NCBI GenBank assembly: GCA_027491235.1
Contig: JAIXWO010000022.1
Coordinates: forward strand, 718,102-782,101
From: Sphingomonadales bacterium
GTDB taxonomy: Bacteria > Pseudomonadota > Alphaproteobacteria > Sphingomonadales > Sphingomonadaceae
DNA length: 64,000 nt
Direction of reading: 5' to 3'
A program made the translations under genes and the position numbers. Below the pieces are notes generated by a model. It had not been told where the DNA came from and ran no database searches. It was given only the letters and a program-made list of their open reading frames with translations. Shown here one piece after another: positions 58,008-64,000 of the stretch. How positions within the stretch are numbered: the first letter of the stretch is position 1; the number at the start of each line of letters is the position of its first letter.

Positions 58008-58026
58008 TTGTTAGTGTAACTTACAA
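58008..58026. promoter_or_regulatory. Imperfect palindrome between MarR and lignostilbene dioxygenase genes
   Basis: TTGTTAGT (58008-58015) and ACTTACAA (58019-58026) match as inverted arms in seven of eight positions around a three-base spacer. The whole divergent gap is only 57 bases, so this site would control both starts. Confidence 0.5.
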
Positions 58027-58046
58027 ACAGAGTCGAGAGGTTGCCC

Positions 58047-59531
58047 ATGGCACAGTTCCCACAGACCCCGTCCTTCACGGGCTTCAATGCGCCATCACGC
58101 ATCGAAGCCGATATTGCGGACTTGGCCTATGAAGGCACTATCCCCCCCGAACTCAATGGAGCCTTCTACCGCGTTCAGCCTGATCCGCAATTCCCACCAC
58201 GCTCCGACGATGACATCTCTTTCAATGGCGATGGCATGATCACGCGGTTTCACATCCACGATGGGCAATGCGACTTCCGTCAGCGTTGGGCAAAGACCGA
58301 TAAGTGGAAGCTGGAAAATGAAGCGGGCAAAGCCCTTTTTGGATCTTACCGAAACCCTTTGACCGATGATGAGAGCGTGAAGGGTAAAATCCGGGGCACG
58401 GCCAATACCAATGCCTGGATTCACGGCGGCAAGCTTTACGCTTTGAAGGAAGATAGTCCCGCGCTGGTGATGGACCCGGCCACCATGGAGACCGAAGGCT
58501 TTACCCATTTCTTCAACGACAAAACCGGCCAGAAGATGACGGGTCAAACCTTTACCGCCCACCCGAAGATCGACCCAAAAACCGGCAATATGATCGCCTT
58601 TGGTTATGCCGCATCCGGGCTATGTACCGATGACTGCACCTTTTACGAAGTGACGCCCGAGGGCGAACTGGTTCACGAAATCTGGTTCAAGGCGCCCTAT
58701 TACTGCATGATGCACGACTTCGGGATTACAGAGGATTACGCCGTGTTCAACGTGATGCCGAGCATCGGCAGTTGGGAGCGGCTGGAAAAGGGCATGCCCC
58801 ATTTCGGCTTTGACACGTCACTGCCGGTCTATCTGGGCGTCCTCCCCCGCAAGGCAGGCGCGACGGGCGATGACATCCGCTGGTTTAAAACCGGCAACAG
58901 CTTCAACAGCCATGTTATGAATGCGTTTCAGGAAGGGACGAAGGTCCACTTCGACATCCCGGTCGCAAAAAACAACATGTTCCCCTTCTTCCCCGATGTG
59001 AACGGCGCGCCGTTCAATGGGCAGGAAGCCATGAGCTATCTCACCCGCTGGACCGTTGACATGGCAAGCAACAGCGACGCCTTTGAAAGCGAAATCCAGC
59101 TCACGCAGACAGCGGGCGAGTTCCCCCGCATGGATGACCGCTTTGCCGGCCTACCCTATCGCTATGGTTGGATGCTGGAGATGGACTACCGCCGTCCTGT
59201 CGAACTCAAGGGAGGCAGCGCCGGCGGTTTGCTGATGAACTGCCTGTGCCTGATCGACCATCAGACCAAGCAAGAGCAGCATTGGTGGTGCGGCCCTGTC
59301 TCCTCATTACAGGAACCCTGCTTCATTCCGCGCAGCAAGGATGCCCCGGAGGGCGATGGTTGGATCGTCCAGATTTGCAACCGCTTGGAAGAGCACCGGA
59401 GCGACCTCCTGCTGTTCGACGCGCTGGACATTGAAAAGGGCCCCATTGCGACAATCAACATCCCCATCCGGATGCGCTTTGGCCTTCATGGTAATTGGGC
59501 CGATGCCGATGAGATCGGGTTGGCTGCTTAG
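58047..59531 (+). CDS. Lignostilbene alpha,beta-dioxygenase (carotenoid oxygenase family)
   Basis: A 494-residue seven-bladed-propeller iron oxygenase that cleaves the central double bond of hydroxystilbenes to two aromatic aldehydes. The four iron histidines are His172 (TAHPKIDP), His223 (MMHDFGIT), His289 (NSHVMNAF) and His481 (LHGNW). Phe59, Tyr101 and Lys134, the residues reported to bind the 4-hydroxyphenyl end in LsdA and NOV1, are present at exactly those positions, which distinguishes it from carotenoid-cleaving relatives. ATG 58047 has GAGAGG six bases upstream. The stop overlaps a DUF3237 gene by one base. Confidence 0.92.
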   Translation: MAQFPQTPSFTGFNAPSRIEADIADLAYEGTIPPELNGAFYRVQPDPQFPPRSDDDISFNGDGMITRFHIHDGQCDFRQRWAKTDKWKLENEAGKALFGSYRNPLTDDESVKGKIRGTANTNAWIHGGKLYALKEDSPALVMDPATMETEGFTHFFNDKTGQKMTGQTFTAHPKIDPKTGNMIAFGYAASGLCTDDCTFYEVTPEGELVHEIWFKAPYYCMMHDFGITEDYAVFNVMPSIGSWERLEKGMPHFGFDTSLPVYLGVLPRKAGATGDDIRWFKTGNSFNSHVMNAFQEGTKVHFDIPVAKNNMFPFFPDVNGAPFNGQEAMSYLTRWTVDMASNSDAFESEIQLTQTAGEFPRMDDRFAGLPYRYGWMLEMDYRRPVELKGGSAGGLLMNCLCLIDHQTKQEQHWWCGPVSSLQEPCFIPRSKDAPEGDGWIVQICNRLEEHRSDLLLFDALDIEKGPIATINIPIRMRFGLHGNWADADEIGLAA

Positions 59532-60091
59532 TGAAAATCGACAGAAGGACGGCGGTCATCGGGCTCGGCGCCACCGCCCTGCCCTCGGCCGCGTTCGCCA
59601 TTCCCAAGCTGGCAAAAGGACCTTCCAGCATGATCAAACCTGAACTCGAATTCGTCTACGAAGCCAGCGGTGATCTTGGCGCACCAATCCCCATCGGCGA
59701 CGTCGCCGACGGGACGCGACGCATCATCCCGATTTTCGAAGGCGGCCGCGTCGAAGGGCCGCTGATCAAAGGCCAGTTGATGGGCAATGCGGCCGACTGG
59801 CAGCTCACGCGTCCCGATGGCGTGACCGTTGCGGATGCCATCTACGCTTTGAAGACCGATGATGGCGTCGTCATCCAAATCCGCAACAAGGGGCTCCGCC
59901 ACGGCCCGCCAGACGTCATGAAACGTCTCGCCGCCGGTGAAGAGGTTGATCCGGCGGAATATTATTTCCGCACAGTGCCGGAGTTCATTGCGCCCAAGGG
60001 CAAATATGAATGGATGAATAAGAGCATCTTCATCTGTTCCGGCGCGCGCTATCCGGCGGGCATAAAGCTTTGGGTCTGGCGGGTTCTCTAG
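59531..60091 (+). CDS. DUF3237 protein with Tat-type signal
   Basis: A 186-residue protein starting at GTG 59531, which overlaps the last base of the dioxygenase stop. The N-terminus KIDRRTAVIGLGATALPSAA has twin arginines and a hydrophobic stretch, so export by Tat is likely. The remainder matches DUF3237, a beta-barrel-like family of unknown function (ISFEGGRVEGPxxKG-type motif here IFEGGRVEGPLIKGQ, and PEFIAPKGKYEWMNKSIFI). Its tight coupling to the stilbene cleavage gene suggests a role in the same pathway. It converges on the VOC gene with a 4-base overlap. Confidence 0.75.
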   Translation: MKIDRRTAVIGLGATALPSAAFAIPKLAKGPSSMIKPELEFVYEASGDLGAPIPIGDVADGTRRIIPIFEGGRVEGPLIKGQLMGNAADWQLTRPDGVTVADAIYALKTDDGVVIQIRNKGLRHGPPDVMKRLAAGEEVDPAEYYFRTVPEFIAPKGKYEWMNKSIFICSGARYPAGIKLWVWRVL

Positions 60092-60474
60092 TCCGCCGGG
60101 CCTTCGGTGATGCTCAAATTATTGCCATCAGGGTCTAAGAACCAGGCAATTTTTGCGTGACCATCCGGGGCGGTCCAGATGCCATGCGCATCCTGACCGA
60201 AGCCCTCATACATCTCAAAGGTGACGCCTTTGGCCCGCAACGCGGCACAGGTTGCGGCGATATCGGGGACATCCCACCCCAGCACGGTGTGCGGGCTTGG
60301 ACTGTGGTCCGGTATCGGCACAATGCGCAGGCTGACACCATTTAGGTCGAAGCGGTCAGCGAATTGATCAGACCCCACAAAAGTCAGGCCCAGAACATCA
60401 CGGTAAAAAGGCAGCGCCTTTTCCCGTGCGCGTGTGAACAGGAATGTGACTGGCGTTCGGTTTGCAAGAGGCAT
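60088..60474 (-). CDS. VOC/glyoxalase-family protein
   Basis: A 128-residue single VOC domain: FTRAREKALPFYRDVLGLTF, HTVLGWDVPDIAATCAAL and the C-terminal IAWFLDPDGNNLSI, in which the Glu normally ending the fold is replaced (NLSITE). The reaction is unknown; relatives include glyoxalases and resistance proteins. ATG 60474 has GGGAG seven bases upstream. It lies 71 bases after the MFS gene on the same strand. Confidence 0.78.
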   Translation of the reverse strand: MPLANRTPVTFLFTRAREKALPFYRDVLGLTFVGSDQFADRFDLNGVSLRIVPIPDHSPSPHTVLGWDVPDIAATCAALRAKGVTFEMYEGFGQDAHGIWTAPDGHAKIAWFLDPDGNNLSITEGPAD

Positions 60475-60545
60475 GTCGGTGCTCCCATCTTCCTTCCACA
60501 ATGCTCTCACGCGCTGCCACAGGGATCAAGAGAAACGTCTCGCGA

Positions 60546-62153
60546 CTAGATTGGCTCGCCGGCGGCCCGCGCATTCTCAACGAGCCTATCTTCATCCCGC
60601 TGCGCGCGCGTCGCAATGATCAGCAGCAAGACGATGATCACCGGCGAAACCAGATTAATCGACAGGATCGCGGTCCCAAGATCACCCGTCGCATCGGAAA
60701 TGAGACCGACCAGATAGGGCCCAATACCAAGGCCGAGGATCGTCAAAACGAGCAGATATACGCTCGTGGTCACGCCCCGCATGCGCGGCAACACCTGATC
60801 ATACATGATGGCATAAAGCGGCGGCAGCCATCCCGTTAGGATGATGCTGTATACAGAGAAGCGAAGGAAAAAATCGCCCGAAGTCGGCGCGGTGTAGACC
60901 CACATCGCAAGGAAGGGCGAAACGCCGAGCGCAAAGAGCGTTACGTAAGACCGCCCACGCCCCGGAAAGCGCTTATTCAGCATGTCCGAAACCGGGCCGG
61001 AGATCATCGGCCCCACAATGCCCAGCGCTGCCGACAGCAGCCCGAAAGCAAGCGCGGTATCCTTCATCGACAGATCATAGGTCTTCATCAGGAAGCTCGG
61101 CGTGAAGCCCATAATGCCATAGTTGATAATCGATTGGAGCGCGCCGACAGCCATCACCATGATGAGCGTGGGCGACTTGCCGATGACCGCAAAAGTCGGC
61201 TTGTCAGAGAGCGAGAGCCCCTGAAGCAAGTTGATAATCACGAACGCGCCAAAGCCGATCACGCTCCACTGGAGGGTGTGCGGACTGATGCTGAACGACC
61301 CGAAAACAAGGTCTGGACGCGGCGAAAGATGGGCGCAAACCTTAGCCAAGATGACCATCAGAACGATGATGCCCGCAAGCACGCTCAAATTGAGCACCCA
61401 CTGGCCGCGCGACGCGCCGCGCTGCTTCAGGCTCAACCAGTTGAAACCCGGTGTTACCGAGCCAAGGACGGCAGCAGATGCAGCAAATGGTGCCGGATCA
61501 GCGGGGCTGACGATGCCGTCCATTGCGCCGCGTTCGGGCTCCCGCATGCGCCAGAGGAAAAACGAAAGCACGAAACCGGGGGCTGCGGCGGCAAGAAAGG
61601 CAAACTGCCATCCGGACAATCCAAGTGGCGCTGCACCATTGCTATAGGCGTGGTCCCACCAGTCGGACGCCACGCCACCCAGAACCAGCGATCCACCAAG
61701 ACCGATGGCAATGGACGATGCCAACACCGCCATGACGAAGCCGCGACGCTCCTTCGGCCAATAGTCATAGATCAGCGATGTGCCAGCGGGTTGGGTCGCC
61801 CCCTCCCCGATGCCAACGCCGAGACGTGATAGGGCAAGGACGCCGAAGCTGCTAGCGAAGGCCGCCAGTGCCGTCGCCGACGACCAGAAAGCGATGCACA
61901 AAGACAGCAGCCGTGTGCGCACCCATCCATCGGCCAATCGACCGAGCGGGAGGGAAAACAGGGCATAAAACAGCGCAAAGACCGTGCCATAGAGCAGCCC
62001 CATCTCCGCATCGCCGACGCCAAGGTCCGCCTTGATGCGCGGGGCGAGGATGGCAAGGATATTGCGATCAAGCAGGCTCATCGCGTTGGTCAGCGCAATG
62101 ATCAGCAGCGCGTACCAGGCCCCTTTGGCCGGAGCCGACATCCCCTTCCCCAT
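60546..62153 (-). CDS. MFS transporter (spinster-like)
   Basis: A 535-residue major facilitator that opens with WYALLIIALTNAMSLLDRN, the N-terminus of the spinster-type/aromatic MFS carriers common in sphingomonads, with loop motif GRLADGWVRTR and twelve helices plus a long central loop (about residues 200-265). It follows ligW by 15 bases and is part of its operon, so it may import the carboxylated aromatic used by LigW. ATG 62153 or 62141 could be the start. Confidence 0.85.
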   Translation of the reverse strand: MGKGMSAPAKGAWYALLIIALTNAMSLLDRNILAILAPRIKADLGVGDAEMGLLYGTVFALFYALFSLPLGRLADGWVRTRLLSLCIAFWSSATALAAFASSFGVLALSRLGVGIGEGATQPAGTSLIYDYWPKERRGFVMAVLASSIAIGLGGSLVLGGVASDWWDHAYSNGAAPLGLSGWQFAFLAAAAPGFVLSFFLWRMREPERGAMDGIVSPADPAPFAASAAVLGSVTPGFNWLSLKQRGASRGQWVLNLSVLAGIIVLMVILAKVCAHLSPRPDLVFGSFSISPHTLQWSVIGFGAFVIINLLQGLSLSDKPTFAVIGKSPTLIMVMAVGALQSIINYGIMGFTPSFLMKTYDLSMKDTALAFGLLSAALGIVGPMISGPVSDMLNKRFPGRGRSYVTLFALGVSPFLAMWVYTAPTSGDFFLRFSVYSIILTGWLPPLYAIMYDQVLPRMRGVTTSVYLLVLTILGLGIGPYLVGLISDATGDLGTAILSINLVSPVIIVLLLIIATRAQRDEDRLVENARAAGEPI

Positions 62154-62168
62154 CCTCTTGTCCTTATC

Positions 62169-63224
62169 TTAAAGTTTGAACCAGCGTTCCGCGTTAGTCT
62201 GGAAAAACTTCTTCTTCTGGTCTGCCGAAATATCGAGGTTGTCCATCGCCCGCACTTCATCGGCGACATATTCATAGGGGTAATCCATCGCATACATCAC
62301 GCGATCTTCCCCCATCACCTCAATCATCAGCTTGACCGCAGGCTCAAACGGCAGGCCCGAACAGGTGCCGAGGAAGTTGTTCCGCATATAATGGAACAGG
62401 TCGTGCTTGAGCGGCTTCAATCGTTCGTAGCGGTTCGACCGCACACCGGCCTGATGCATATAGTTGGTCCGGAACAGCCAGTAAGGCAGCGCCTCACAGC
62501 CATGGCCCGCAATGATCTGGAGATCGGGGTATCGATCAAAAAGACCCGTCGTGACAAGGCGAAGCAGGTGGTAACTCGTCTCCACCGCAAAACCGAACAC
62601 GGCGCCATCCAAACCGGCATCTATCATGCCGCCCATCATTGAGTCGGGCAGCGTCGCCGGATGGATGTAAAGTGGCTGGCCGGTGTCCGCGAGCGCACGG
62701 AAGATCGGATCAAAATGCGCCTCATCCAGATAATGGCCTTGAGTGTGGCTGTTGATCTGGACGCCCTTGAACCCCAGCTCATTAGCACCGCGCCGGATTT
62801 CCGCGGCGGACCATTCCGGGTCCTGCGGGGCGACTGCTGTCATGCCGATATAGCGATCCGGATAAGATTGCACGGCATCGGCCAGATAGTCATTTGCGCG
62901 GGAAGCAATCCCTTTGGCTTCTTCCACGTCGAGCATCGGCTGAACCCCGGGCGACGTCAGCGCGAGGATGGCTTTGTCGATGCCGGTTTCATCCATATGC
63001 GCAATGCGCTGCTCCCCAAGATTGAGCAGCCGGTCAATAATCTGGGTCGCGCGCTCTGACGGACTTTGGGCGTAAAAGCCCCAGAGCGAGACCATGCCCT
63101 TGTCCGCTGTTCCGTCCTTCACCATCCGCAGAAAGACGTCAATCTGCTCTCGCGTGGCAAAGGCCTCCTCCGTCGCGATCCGCAAATAGCCGCGGTCGCC
63201 GCCGGTTTTAAGTTCATGGGTCAT
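62169..63224 (-). CDS. ligW: 5-Carboxyvanillate decarboxylase
   Basis: A 351-residue amidohydrolase-2 family metal enzyme that removes the 5-carboxyl of 5-carboxyvanillate to give vanillate. The N-terminus YLRIATEEAFATREQIDVFL and the tail KKKFFQTNAERWFKL are those of LigW of Novosphingobium and SYK-6. The metal and catalytic residues fall on the published LigW positions: Glu19, His188 (YIHPA), His241 (AGHGCEA) and Asp314 (YAMDYPY). The segment around residues 241-295 departs from LigW as I recall it, so a related 5-substituted substrate is possible. The start overlaps the stop of the flavoenzyme gene (ATGA). Confidence 0.9.
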   Translation of the reverse strand: MTHELKTGGDRGYLRIATEEAFATREQIDVFLRMVKDGTADKGMVSLWGFYAQSPSERATQIIDRLLNLGEQRIAHMDETGIDKAILALTSPGVQPMLDVEEAKGIASRANDYLADAVQSYPDRYIGMTAVAPQDPEWSAAEIRRGANELGFKGVQINSHTQGHYLDEAHFDPIFRALADTGQPLYIHPATLPDSMMGGMIDAGLDGAVFGFAVETSYHLLRLVTTGLFDRYPDLQIIAGHGCEALPYWLFRTNYMHQAGVRSNRYERLKPLKHDLFHYMRNNFLGTCSGLPFEPAVKLMIEVMGEDRVMYAMDYPYEYVADEVRAMDNLDISADQKKKFFQTNAERWFKL

Positions 63225-64000
63225 TTGCGCATTTCCTTTGGCCAGATGCCTTGCTTGCCCGGTGAGAGGATGCCCGCAGGATCAACGGCATCCTTGATCA
63301 GCTCGGCAAAGCGGCGCTGGGCGTGGTTGTTAAAATCATATTGGTCGGCAACCAGATCCATGAAATCGATGTGGCTGCGATATTCGCCATAGCCTTGGGC
63401 CGCAGCAACAGGAATCATGTCTTTCACGGACTGATAGGCTCCTCGTGCCTGCGCTTCATCCTCGGTGTCGAAGACGACAAGCGCAACGTGGATCATTGCG
63501 CGCTTGGTCACGATGATGGCGGCCGAATAGTCCAATCCATCCTTGCTCAGCTGCGCGCGCGACAGATCCCGAATGGCGGTCCCATCTTTCGCTGAAATCG
63601 GCACAGCGCAGGAAAAGCCGATATGCCCGCCCTTCTCTCCGCCATACCAGCACGTCATCTGGTCAAGTGCCATGGACGGAATGCCTGCCTGCACCACGTG
63701 GTGGGGGTTTTCCATCACCGGCAGGTTACGGCCATCATATTTTTCGTAGCTGATCGCGCATCCCGGTATGTGCGCGAAGGCGGCGTCGACCTTCTTGCGG
63801 TTATGCTCGACCACCGGGTCGTCGCCATAAAGGGCAAAGCGCATCACCCAACGGCCGAAGCCGGGCGTCGCAGCGATCTTATCAATGACGGTATCGGGAA
63901 TGGCGTCGGTCCCCGTATACCAATGATCGCGCTGCCAAAACGCACTCGCCGCGCATACAGCATTGATGATCATGGGTTGGTTTGAAATCGTCCCATCAAT
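63221..64000 (-). CDS. VAO-family FAD oxidoreductase, 5' end beyond the window
   Basis: At least 259 residues of the C-terminal half of a vanillyl-alcohol-oxidase-type flavoprotein. The frame is open through the right edge (IDGTISNQP precedes the first Met at 63973), so the N-terminal FAD domain is outside. The last part, DPAGILSPGKQGIWP, and the LVADQYDFNN stretch parallel DPNGVIAPGKSG and LVAQQYGQTN of the enzyme at 47354, so the two are homologues. It is the first visible gene of the operon with ligW, MFS and perhaps the VOC gene. Confidence 0.85.
   Translation of the reverse strand: MDGTISNQPMIINAVCAASAFWQRDHWYTGTDAIPDTVIDKIAATPGFGRWVMRFALYGDDPVVEHNRKKVDAAFAHIPGCAISYEKYDGRNLPVMENPHHVVQAGIPSMALDQMTCWYGGEKGGHIGFSCAVPISAKDGTAIRDLSRAQLSKDGLDYSAAIIVTKRAMIHVALVVFDTEDEAQARGAYQSVKDMIPVAAAQGYGEYRSHIDFMDLVADQYDFNNHAQRRFAELIKDAVDPAGILSPGKQGIWPKEMRK

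Overview
The window is about 60 % GC and reads as chromosomal DNA of a sphingomonad (Alphaproteobacteria, Sphingomonadales; Novosphingobium, Sphingobium or Sphingopyxis type). The grounds are the alphaproteobacterial housekeeping genes (mdh-sucD-sucA-sucB, hemA of the C4/ALAS type, mreBCD-mrdA-rodA), a PEPxxWA-type C-terminal sorting protein, a large TonB receptor, and lignin-aromatic catabolic genes closely resembling those known from Sphingobium SYK-6 and Novosphingobium. I see no insertion sequence, integrase, CRISPR array or rRNA. There is one tRNA (Lys-CUU).

Region 1 (1-19 kb) is mostly core metabolism: a minus-strand TCA block mdh-sucD-sucA-sucB (without sucC) ending at a GIY-YIG gene cut by the window edge; a FrnE/DsbA-like oxidoreductase; an M20 peptidase; a small surface-glycan-like cluster (polysaccharide deacetylase and ATP-grasp ligase converging on a GNAT acyltransferase and a low-molecular-weight phosphatase); zapE, a PaaI thioesterase and an isolated sdhB; a DUF418 membrane protein; dprA-plsY; murI and a second PaaI thioesterase.

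Region 2 (19-30 kb) holds a PEP-CTERM protein, hemA with a Fur/Irr-like palindrome in front of it, convergent mutL, the cell-shape operon mreB-mreC-mreD-mrdA-rodA, tRNA-Lys and a DUF1003 protein.

Region 3 (30-64 kb) is an almost continuous aromatic catabolic island. A five-gene operon (UPF0261/Tm-1-like protein, free biotin carrier protein, biotin carboxylase, carboxyltransferase, HAD phosphatase) is divergent from an IclR regulator and resembles the carboxylation/dephosphorylation part of acetovanillone degradation. It is followed by an MDR/hydrolase/VOC operon, an MFS transporter, an AraC regulator, a TonB receptor, and an operon with three tandem 2,4'-dihydroxyacetophenone-dioxygenase-like cupins, a Rieske oxygenase, an SDR, a cytochrome c, a Tat/lipobox VAO-type flavoenzyme, a zinc alcohol dehydrogenase, and nearby a second SDR and a hydrolase. 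Next come a CoA ligase, a MarR regulator, a hydroxycinnamoyl-CoA hydratase-lyase and a second CoA ligase (ferulate-type side-chain removal), an AAHS-type transporter with its MarR regulator, a lignostilbene dioxygenase, a DUF3237 protein, a VOC protein, an MFS transporter, 5-carboxyvanillate decarboxylase (ligW) and a second VAO-type flavoenzyme cut by the right edge.

Taken together, region 3 looks able to import lignin-derived dimers or hydroxyacetophenones, oxidise benzylic positions, cleave a stilbene, shorten hydroxycinnamoyl side chains through CoA thioesters, and remove the carboxyl from 5-carboxyvanillate. The pathway order is inference. The three-cupin set, the carboxylase operon with no recognisable kinase, and the stilbene dioxygenase/ligW pairing are the parts most likely to be new.
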